From positions 558,001-622,000 of the forward strand of contig CAVSZY010000004.1 of assembly GCA_963732585.1 (NCBI GenBank): 64,000 nucleotides of DNA. Reading direction: 5' to 3'. Both the position numbers and the translations under genes were made by a program. Below are positions 57,203 to 64,000 of this stretch, one piece after another (within the stretch, counting starts at the first letter, position 1; each line of letters begins with the position of its first letter). Below the pieces are notes generated by a model that made no database searches, was not told the DNA's origin, and was given only the letters and a program-made list of their open reading frames with translations. This stretch comes from WLMZ01 sp963732585 (lineage in GTDB: Bacteria; Actinomycetota; Acidimicrobiia; Acidimicrobiales; Ilumatobacteraceae).

Positions 57203-59293
57203 ATGACCGATTCAGTTCTCAATATTCTCAAGGCCGCTCTCTTGGCCTTGCTTTACCTCTTCTTTGCCCGCGTCCTGTGGGCCGTGTGGAGCGAGGTCAA
57301 GGGTCCTCGCGTCGGCAACGCCCCGGTCCAAGCCTCCGCCAAAGCAGCAACCGGCAAACCCGGCCGATCGATCAAGGCTGGTAAAGCCAGCAAAGCCGAC
57401 CGCGGCCGCCCACCTCTCCCCGCCCCGCAGGCCCCGGTGATTCCCGCCCTGCCCAACGCCACCACGGTCTCCGACGGCACCAGCCCGCTTGCGGCTCCGA
57501 ACCTGCCCGCCCCGGCCTCACCCGAGCCCTTCCGGCGCATGCCCGGCGCGGCGATCAGGACGCCCGCCGCCGCGATCCAACCACCCAAAGGCAAGCCGAA
57601 ACCCGGCCGCCGCGGCAATGTCGGCCGCTTGGTCGTCATCGAACCAAAGATCCGCAAAGGCACCGCCATCGGCCTGGCCAACGAGGTCACCTTCGGCCGC
57701 TCCGCCGGATGCACGATCAGCGTCCCCGACGACAACTTCGTCTCCCAAGTACACGCCCGCGTCTACACCACCGGACCGGATGTGATCGTCGAAGACCTCG
57801 GCTCGACCAACGGCACCTACGTCAACGGCAACCGCATCACCGGCACCGTCACCCTGCGCCCCGGCGACCGCATCCAATTCGGCACCACCGTGCTCTGGAG
57901 GCCAACTGATGGAGCCCAACTGATGGCCAACCTGCGCTGGGGCGCGGCCACCGACGCCGGTCGCGTCCGTGAAACCAACGAAGACACCTTCATCGCCGAG
58001 CCGATGATCTTCGGCGTCGCCGACGGCATGGGTGGCCACCGCGCCGGCGAAGTAGCCAGCGCCTTCGCCGCCAGCATCCTGCGTGACCGCCTAGCCCACG
58101 GCGCCCCCGACGAGTCGTTCATCGCCGCCGTCGTCACTGAGGCCAACGAAGCAATCTTCGGCGCCGCCCGAGCCAACCCGGAACAGACCGGCATGGGCAC
58201 CACGCTCACCGCCTTGACGATCATCCCGGCCAGCAACAACGCCGACAACAGCGACAACGGCGACAACAGCGCCGACCAATTCGCCCTGCTCAACGTCGGC
58301 GACTCGCGCACCTACCGCTTCCGCAACGGCGAACTGGCGCGCATGACCCGCGATCACAGCTACGTCCAAGAACTGGTCAACAGCGGCCACATCACCGAAG
58401 ACGACGCCCGCACCCACCCCCGGCGCAACATCGTCACCCGTGCCCTGGGCATCGACCCGATCGTCAGCGCCGACATCACCACCGTGCCGATCGTGCGTGG
58501 TGACCGTTTTATCCTGTGCAGCGACGGCCTGGTCGATGAGGTAGCCGACGCCGACATCGCCGCCGAAGTCCGCCGCCTCAACGACCCGCAACGCCTCGCC
58601 GAAGCACTGGTGATGCTGGCGAACCGTCAAGGTGGGCGCGACAACATCACCGTCGTCGTCGTCGACGTGCTCGACGGCGCACCGCTCACGACCAACGCTC
58701 CCGAGTCCGCACCCGTCGACCACGCCGACGCCCAGGCGGACACCAACGAGTTGCAGTCAGCACTACTCGCAGCCGCCGCTACCGCCGACCTCGATCTCGA
58801 GATCACCGAGGCCCTGCCGCCCCCTAGCGGACGCCCGGCCGCGATCATCGCCCCCTACAAGCGCCGGCGCCTGACCGTCGGCTCGTTTCTCTTCGTCTTC
58901 GCCATCGCCGCCATCGCTGTGTTGACGATGGTCGTGCTCGCCGCCCAAGCGCGCAGCGGTTACTTCGTCGGTTTCGACCCGACCGAGCAAACCGGCACCT
59001 CGGCCACCGACGAAGTCGTCGTCTACAAGGGCCACGAGGGCGGCTTTTTGTGGTTCGACCCAACCATCGAAGCCCGCACCGGCACCTTGCGCTCCGAGTT
59101 GGCCAAAGCCAGCATCACCGTGGTCGAATCCAACGAACGTTTCGACTCGCTCGACGCGGCCCGCAACTTCCTCAAGGCGCAAGCCCCGGAAACAACCACG
59201 ACCACCACACCGCCGACCACAACGACGACTACCACCGTGGCCACATCCACCACCGTCGCCGATCCAACAAGCACCACCATCGACGGTCCGTAA
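57203..59293 (+). CDS. FhaB-like FHA domain fused to PP2C Ser/Thr phosphatase PstP
   Basis: 696 residues in one frame. Part 1: an N-terminal helix (ILKAALLALLYLFFARVLWA), a Pro/Ala-rich linker and an FHA domain (FGRSAGCTISVPDDNFVSQV, VEDLGSTNGTYVNG), which is FhaB. Part 2 from about residue 240: PP2C motifs LRWGAATDAGRVRETNED, GVADGMGGHRAGEVAS, NVGDSRTYRFRNG, RFILCSDGLVDEV and GGRDNITVVVVD, then a helix (FLFVFAIAAIAVLTMVVLAA) and a Thr-rich tail, which is PstP. Normally these are two genes. The joint (57907-57935) holds CCAACTGATGG twice, with TGATG out of frame, so a fusion by indel, or a one-base error, is possible. Confidence 0.85.
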   Translation: MTDSVLNILKAALLALLYLFFARVLWAVWSEVKGPRVGNAPVQASAKAATGKPGRSIKAGKASKADRGRPPLPAPQAPVIPALPNATTVSDGTSPLAAPNLPAPASPEPFRRMPGAAIRTPAAAIQPPKGKPKPGRRGNVGRLVVIEPKIRKGTAIGLANEVTFGRSAGCTISVPDDNFVSQVHARVYTTGPDVIVEDLGSTNGTYVNGNRITGTVTLRPGDRIQFGTTVLWRPTDGAQLMANLRWGAATDAGRVRETNEDTFIAEPMIFGVADGMGGHRAGEVASAFAASILRDRLAHGAPDESFIAAVVTEANEAIFGAARANPEQTGMGTTLTALTIIPASNNADNSDNGDNSADQFALLNVGDSRTYRFRNGELARMTRDHSYVQELVNSGHITEDDARTHPRRNIVTRALGIDPIVSADITTVPIVRGDRFILCSDGLVDEVADADIAAEVRRLNDPQRLAEALVMLANRQGGRDNITVVVVDVLDGAPLTTNAPESAPVDHADAQADTNELQSALLAAAATADLDLEITEALPPPSGRPAAIIAPYKRRRLTVGSFLFVFAIAAIAVLTMVVLAAQARSGYFVGFDPTEQTGTSATDEVVVYKGHEGGFLWFDPTIEARTGTLRSELAKASITVVESNERFDSLDAARNFLKAQAPETTTTTTPPTTTTTTTVATSTTVADPTSTTIDGP

Positions 59294-60663
59294 TGCACCC
59301 CCTCGCCCGCCGCTCGACCGAACTTGGTTTGGTCATCATGGCCGGATTCATTACCGCCGCCGCCTACGTGCTGGCCTCGCTCGGCAAGAACTCGGCGATC
59401 CCGCCGATCATCGTCCCCTTCCTGATCGCCCTGCTCGGCCTGCTGCTCTTGGCCCACATCGCCACCCGCTTTTTGGCCCGCGGCGCCGACGCCACGCTGC
59501 TCCCCCTCGCAGCCATGCTCCACGGCATCGGCTACGTGATGATCACCCGGCTCAACGATCGCCTCGCCGGCCTACAAACCACCTGGACCTTCATCGCCAT
59601 CGCCGCCTACATCGTGGTGCTCTTCGTCGTCCAACGCGTGCCCGACCTGGCCCGTTACAAGTGGACCTTCCTCTTCCTCGGCGCCGGGCTGTTGATGTTG
59701 CCGATGATGCCGGTGATCGGGCGCAGCTACAACGGGGCGCGCATCTGGGTGAAGATCGGCCCGGTTTCCTTTCAGCCTGGCGAATTCGCCAAGATCCTGC
59801 TCGCCCTGTTCTTCTCCGCCTACCTCTACGAACGCCGTGAACTGATCGCCGCTGGCACCTGGAAAGTCGGCCCGCTGCGTCTGCCCGAACCGCGCCACTT
59901 CCTGCCGATCGCCGTTGCCTGGGGCTTCTCGGTGGTGGTCATGGTCGGCCAAAAAGACCTCGGTTCGTCGCTGTTGTTCTTCACCCTCTTCGTCGTCATG
60001 CTCTGGGTGGCCACGGAACGGGCCACGTTCCTGGTGCTCGGATTCTCGCTCTTCGCTGGCGCGGCCTACGTCGCCTACCGCACCTTCAGCCACGTGCAAG
60101 ACCGGGTCAACATCTGGATCGACCCGTGGAGCCGCTACCAAGGCCGCGGTTACCAGATCATCCAAGGACTGTTCGCCATCGGCGACGGCGGCATGCTCGG
60201 CACCGGCCTCGGCCAAGGCAACCCCAACCTCGTGCCGGAAGTGAAGAACGACTTCATCTTCGCCGGCATCGCCGAAGAAATGGGCCTGCTCGGCGCCACC
60301 GCCATCTTGATGGGCTTCATGTTGATGATCGGTGCCGGGCTGCGCATCGCCGTGCGCGCCGAACGAACCTTCGAAAAGCTGCTGGCCACCGGCCTGACCA
60401 CGCTGCTCGGGGTGCAGGCCTTCATCATCATCGGTGGCGTCATCCGTGTCGTGCCGCTGACCGGCATCACCCTGCCCTTCGTCAGCTACGGCGGCTCGTC
60501 ACTGATCTCCAACTACATCCTCCTGGCTCTGCTGATGCGGGTCAGTGACTCCAGCGCCCGACGCATCGGCGAACTCCCCGACGAACTGACCATCAACGAA
60601 CGCGTCGAATCGTGGCGGCTGCGGCGTAAAGCACGCAAACAGGCTGCGGTGGTCAAGCCGTGA
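59293..60663 (+). CDS. SEDS-family peptidoglycan polymerase, RodA/FtsW
   Basis: SEDS proteins polymerise lipid II glycan strands together with a class B PBP. The 456-residue membrane protein has about ten helices and the family blocks NGARIWVKIGPVSFQPGEFA, QKDLGSSLLFF, DRVNIWIDPW, GTGLGQGNPNLVPEVKNDFI and PFVSYGGSSLISNY. ATG 59293 overlaps the phosphatase stop (TAATG). Its place before pbpA matches mycobacterial rodA, so RodA (elongation) is more likely than FtsW, but the motifs alone do not decide. Confidence 0.93.
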   Translation: MHPLARRSTELGLVIMAGFITAAAYVLASLGKNSAIPPIIVPFLIALLGLLLLAHIATRFLARGADATLLPLAAMLHGIGYVMITRLNDRLAGLQTTWTFIAIAAYIVVLFVVQRVPDLARYKWTFLFLGAGLLMLPMMPVIGRSYNGARIWVKIGPVSFQPGEFAKILLALFFSAYLYERRELIAAGTWKVGPLRLPEPRHFLPIAVAWGFSVVVMVGQKDLGSSLLFFTLFVVMLWVATERATFLVLGFSLFAGAAYVAYRTFSHVQDRVNIWIDPWSRYQGRGYQIIQGLFAIGDGGMLGTGLGQGNPNLVPEVKNDFIFAGIAEEMGLLGATAILMGFMLMIGAGLRIAVRAERTFEKLLATGLTTLLGVQAFIIIGGVIRVVPLTGITLPFVSYGGSSLISNYILLALLMRVSDSSARRIGELPDELTINERVESWRLRRKARKQAAVVKP

Positions 60664-62159
60664 ACGCCCGCATCCGCCGCCTCGCCGTCGGGTTGTTGGT
60701 CTGCTACCTGGTGCTCTTCGTGCAGCTCAACATCCTGCAGGTCGACCGCCGTGACGAACTGGCCGCCAACCCGAACAACAACCGGGCGGTGATCCGCGAC
60801 TTCGATAAGCCGCGCGGCCAGATCGTGACTGCCGACGGCGTGGTGATCGCCCAAACCGACGAGCTGCCCAAGGTGGCCACTGACACTGGCACCGGCAGCA
60901 AATTCCAATACCAGCGGGTGTATCCGACGGCCGATCTGTTCGCCAACGTCAGCGGCTACTACACCTTCGCCTACGGCTCGACGAAGGTGGAGAAGGCCTA
61001 CAACGACGTGCTCACCGGGCGCACCGTTGGCCAGTTCCTGCCGGGCCTGGTCAACAAGGACAACACCGGTTCGGTGCTGCTCACCGCCCGCGCCGACCTG
61101 CAACAGGTGGCCCGAGCCGCCCTCGGCGACCGCGAAGGCACCGTCGTCGTGCTGCAACCGAACACCGGGGCGACGTTGGCGATGTGGAGCTCGCCGAGCT
61201 ACGACCCCAACCTGGTGGTGGTGCACAACAACAAGCTGGCCGGCGACGTGTTGTCGTTTCTCAACGAGTTCCCCGGCAAACCAACGCTGGGCAACGCCTA
61301 CCAAGAGCGCTACATGCCCGGTTCTACGTTCAAGGTGATCACCACCGGCATCGCCCTGGAGAACGGTCTGATCAATCTCGACAGCGCCTGGGCCAATGAA
61401 AGCGAGTACCTGCCACCGCTGACCAACGACCCGATCCAGAACTACGACGGCGGCGTCTGCGGTGGCGACCTGCGTGAGGTCTTCCGGCGCAGCTGCAACA
61501 CCCCCTTCGCCCGCATCGCCGTGGAACTCGGCGCCGAAACGATGGTCGCTGGCACGAAAGCCTGGGGCATCGGCGAAAGGATCCCCTTCGATCTCCCTGG
61601 CGCGGTGGCTTCGACCTTTGGCGAGGTCGAAGACTTCGATCTGGCCACCCCGCGCCTGGCCATCCGCGGCTTCGGCCAAGACGAAGACCAGATGGTGCCG
61701 CTGCACATGGCGATGGTCGCCGCCACCGTGGCCAACGGCGGCGAGATGATGAAGCCGTACATCATCGATGCCACCGTCGATGCCGATGGCGATGTGCTCA
61801 AGCGCACCAAGCCCGAGGTATGGAAGACGCCGCTGTCGCCGCAGAACGCGGCGATCCTCAACGAGTTGATGATCGGTGTCGTCCAGAACGGCACCGCCAG
61901 CTGCTGCATGCAGTTGGCCAACGGCGTGATCGCCGCCGCCAAAACCGGCACCGCCCAGCTCAACCTCGCGGGCGAGGAGGAGCGTTCGCACGCTTGGATC
62001 ATCGCCTACGCCCCGGCCGAGAACCCGCAATACGCCATCGCCGTGATGCTCAAAGGCACCACCGCCGAGATCAGCGCGGGCACCGGCGGCCGCCTCGCCG
62101 GGCCGATCGCCAAGACCGTGCTCGACTACGCCCTGGCCAACCCGCTGGGAGGTGGCTGA
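60660..62159 (+). CDS. pbpA: Class B penicillin-binding protein PbpA
   Basis: A 499-residue transpeptidase anchored by one N-terminal helix (LAVGLLVCYLVLFVQLNILQ). The catalytic motifs are S222-T-F-K225 (PGSTFKVITTG), the SxN-type SCN in FRRSCNTPFARI and K428-T-G (AAKTGTAQL). The length and order match actinobacterial PbpA, partner of RodA. GTG 60660 overlaps the previous stop. Two Cys pairs are visible (GVCGGDL region and SCCMQ). Confidence 0.94.
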   Translation: MNARIRRLAVGLLVCYLVLFVQLNILQVDRRDELAANPNNNRAVIRDFDKPRGQIVTADGVVIAQTDELPKVATDTGTGSKFQYQRVYPTADLFANVSGYYTFAYGSTKVEKAYNDVLTGRTVGQFLPGLVNKDNTGSVLLTARADLQQVARAALGDREGTVVVLQPNTGATLAMWSSPSYDPNLVVVHNNKLAGDVLSFLNEFPGKPTLGNAYQERYMPGSTFKVITTGIALENGLINLDSAWANESEYLPPLTNDPIQNYDGGVCGGDLREVFRRSCNTPFARIAVELGAETMVAGTKAWGIGERIPFDLPGAVASTFGEVEDFDLATPRLAIRGFGQDEDQMVPLHMAMVAATVANGGEMMKPYIIDATVDADGDVLKRTKPEVWKTPLSPQNAAILNELMIGVVQNGTASCCMQLANGVIAAAKTGTAQLNLAGEEERSHAWIIAYAPAENPQYAIAVMLKGTTAEISAGTGGRLAGPIAKTVLDYALANPLGGG

Positions 62160-62277
62160 TGGGTGACATCCTTTCCCCCGTTACCGCTCGGTATCCTCTA
62201 GGGGTTGTCCCGACCCTTATCGGGCAACGTTTCCGGCGGCCGCGCAGCAGCGCCGCCGCCCCATCAAGCAGGCAGCA

Positions 62278-64000
62278 GTGACAGACAACGTCCAACCAAC
62301 GGTCATCAATGACCGCTACGAGATCCAACATCGCATCGGGCGCGGCGGCATGGCTGACGTCATGCTGGCCCGCGACCTACTCCTTGATCGGCCGGTGGCC
62401 ATCAAGGTGCTCTTCCCCGAATACGCCACCGACCCGGCCTTCGTCGAGCGCTTCCGCCGCGAAGCACAATCTGCCGCCAACCTCAACCACCCCAACATCG
62501 TCGGCGTCTACGACTGGGGCAAGACCGGCGGCACCTACTTCATCGCCATGGAGTACGTACAGGGCCGCACCCTGGCCGACATCATCAAGGCCAACGGCAA
62601 GGTCTCGGCCGTGCAAGCCGCCGAGATCGGCAGCGAAGTGGCGGCGGCACTGGCGTTTGCCCATCGAGGCGGCGTGGTGCACCGTGACATCAAGCCAGCC
62701 AACATCTTGATCGGTGGCAGCGGTCAGGTAAAGGTCGCCGACTTCGGCATCGCCCGGGCCGTCAACGCCGCCCCGGACAGCAACCTCACCCAGGTTGGCC
62801 TGGTGATGGGCACCGCCACCTACTTCTCCCCCGAGCAGGCCCAAGGCGCGCAACCCGACCCGCGTAGCGACCTCTATTCGCTCGGCATCGTGCTCTACGA
62901 GATGGTCGGCGGTCGCCCACCGTTCAGTGGCGACAACCCGGTGTCGATCGCCTACCGCCAGGTACACGACGCGCCGCAGCCGCTCAACCAGCTGAACCCC
63001 GATGTGCCCCGCCCGTTCGAGGCCATCGTCGCCAAACTGCTGGCCAAGAACCCGGCGATCCGCTATGCCGACGGCGACGCCCTGCGTGACGATCTGCGCC
63101 GCTTCCGCAACGGCGAACCGGTGCGCGCCCTGGCAGGCGCGGCCGGCGCGGCCAACGCGGGCAACGGCAACGGGGGTAATGGCAACAGCCGAACCGGCGT
63201 CGAGATGCCGACGATGGCCACGCCGCGAACCGCACCGCAGCCGGTGCAACCATCGCGGGTTCCGGTGAGTACGGCGCCGACCACCGCAATGCCCCAGACC
63301 CAGGGTCAGCCGACCAGCGCCAACCGCGGCCAATACCCGAGGGGCAGCAACGAGAACGTCTACTACGACCCGCCGCAGCGCCGCAACTGGTACGGCCTCG
63401 CTGCGCTGGTGGCGATTCTGGTGCTCGGCACCGGGGCGTTCTTGGTGTACAACGCTCTCAACACGCAGGAAACAACCGAGTCGGCCGCAGGAGCGGCCCT
63501 GCGTGAGGTGGCCAACACGCCATTGGCCGATGCGATCAAGGCGCTGGAGGACGACGGACTGAAACCGGTATCCGTTCGAGAGGCGAACCCGAACGTCGCC
63601 GAGGGCTTGGTCTGGAAAACCGAACCACCGGCCGGCACCTTCGTCACCCCCGACCAGACGATCCAGGTCTTTTTCAATCCCGAGGCCGAACTGACGCCGA
63701 TCCCCTTGGTCACCAACATGAGTTTGGAAGAGGCCCGCAGCACCCTCTCCGCTGCTGGGTTTGCACTTGTCGACGACAACATCGTCTTCCAGGAAGGCAC
63801 CGAGTTTGAGCCCGGTCTGGTAATCAGCCAGGACCCACCAGCGCAGACCAGCGCCAAGCAGGGCCAGGAAGTCAAGCTGGTGGTCTCCAAGGACAAAGAC
63901 AATGTCGTGGTGCCAGGCGTCGCCGGGTCGGCCGCAGCCGACGCCGAGAAGCTGCTCCGCGACAACTTTGGCCTCGTCGTAACGATCGTCGACGAACCGA
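62278..64000 (+). CDS. pknB: Ser/Thr protein kinase PknB with PASTA domains, 3' end outside window
   Basis: From GTG 62278 the frame is open to the window end (574 codons). Kinase domain: G-loop IGRGGMADVML, Lys43 in VAIKVL, catalytic loop VVHRDIKPANIL (Asp137), DFG in VADFGIAR, activation segment with MGTATYFSPEQAQG, and DLYSLGIVLYEM. A Gly/Asn- and Pro/Thr-rich linker and one membrane helix (YGLAALVAILVLGTGAFLVY) follow, then PASTA domains starting about residues 402 and 473, with a third cut off. PknB senses muropeptides or lipid II and phosphorylates growth regulators. No pknA gene lies between pbpA and pknB, unlike in mycobacteria. Confidence 0.95.
   Translation, partial: MTDNVQPTVINDRYEIQHRIGRGGMADVMLARDLLLDRPVAIKVLFPEYATDPAFVERFRREAQSAANLNHPNIVGVYDWGKTGGTYFIAMEYVQGRTLADIIKANGKVSAVQAAEIGSEVAAALAFAHRGGVVHRDIKPANILIGGSGQVKVADFGIARAVNAAPDSNLTQVGLVMGTATYFSPEQAQGAQPDPRSDLYSLGIVLYEMVGGRPPFSGDNPVSIAYRQVHDAPQPLNQLNPDVPRPFEAIVAKLLAKNPAIRYADGDALRDDLRRFRNGEPVRALAGAAGAANAGNGNGGNGNSRTGVEMPTMATPRTAPQPVQPSRVPVSTAPTTAMPQTQGQPTSANRGQYPRGSNENVYYDPPQRRNWYGLAALVAILVLGTGAFLVYNALNTQETTESAAGAALREVANTPLADAIKALEDDGLKPVSVREANPNVAEGLVWKTEPPAGTFVTPDQTIQVFFNPEAELTPIPLVTNMSLEEARSTLSAAGFALVDDNIVFQEGTEFEPGLVISQDPPAQTSAKQGQEVKLVVSKDKDNVVVPGVAGSAAADAEKLLRDNFGLVVTIVDEP

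Overview
The window is high-GC, almost fully coding DNA from an actinobacterium. The rightmost cluster (tRNA-Leu(CAG), fhaA, a fused fhaB-pstP, rodA/ftsW, pbpA, pknB) has the gene order known from mycobacteria but lacks pknA. A SEC-C-tagged methionine aminopeptidase, a radA-disA pair, an actinobacterial Tad pilus locus and a heliorhodopsin close to the freshwater-actinobacterial type also fit. I infer a free-living, probably aquatic actinobacterium, most likely class Acidimicrobiia; the class is inference, not proof.

Layout. 1-8.6 kb: a cut-off nitrilase, a GNAT/membrane-protein pair, a NodIJ-type ABC exporter whose second permease is frameshifted, a HAD-histidine phosphatase fusion, ilvE and prfC. 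8.6-9.7 kb: an IS630-type element sitting in the last codons of prfC. 9.8-13 kb: a small secreted four-cysteine protein with an ATPase/FtsX-like ABC system. 13-19.5 kb: metabolic genes (M20 amidohydrolase, esterase, thiamine-binding protein, HAD hydrolase, coaA), an orphan WXG100 protein and a frameshifted N6-adenine methyltransferase. 19.5-31 kb: map and a Tad/Flp pilus locus (cpaB, tadZ-like, cpaF, tadB, tadC, flp, tadE-like genes, tadG-like) ending in a large membrane protein with LysM and BTAD parts; a broken vanZ-like gene lies inverted within it. 31-38.7 kb: disA, radA, a serine-hydrolase lipoprotein, a broken PAS-GGDEF protein and small genes. 38.8-42.2 kb: a Fic protein, a four-helix membrane protein and a heliorhodopsin in one overlapping gene string, facing a DUF2236 oxygenase-like gene. 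42.4-45.7 kb: envelope proteins, including an FGE-sulfatase-domain protein coupled to a lipoprotein. 46-47.7 kb: a decayed IS1380-type element with TTAA at both ends. 47.7-48.4 kb: a peroxiredoxin-like gene with one in-frame TGA exactly where a redox cysteine is expected, followed by a SECIS-like hairpin: a candidate selenoprotein. 49-53 kb: an ECF sigma factor with probable anti-sigma factor, and a large secreted repeat protein. 52.9-56.3 kb: a 3.4-kb island next to tRNA-Leu with a copy of the tRNA 3' end at its far side, GGTAGAAG repeats near both ends, two toxin-antitoxin-like modules and no integrase. 56.5-64 kb: the cell-wall growth and phospho-signalling cluster, running off the window in pknB.

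The three observations I rank highest are the candidate UxxC selenoprotein (47906-48430), the Fic/membrane-protein/heliorhodopsin string (38938-41344) and the integrase-less tRNA island (52926-56338). A caution: at least five ordinary genes carry apparent single-base indels, mostly extra bases, so either gene decay or sequencing/assembly error affects this window, and frame-dependent claims should be checked against raw reads.
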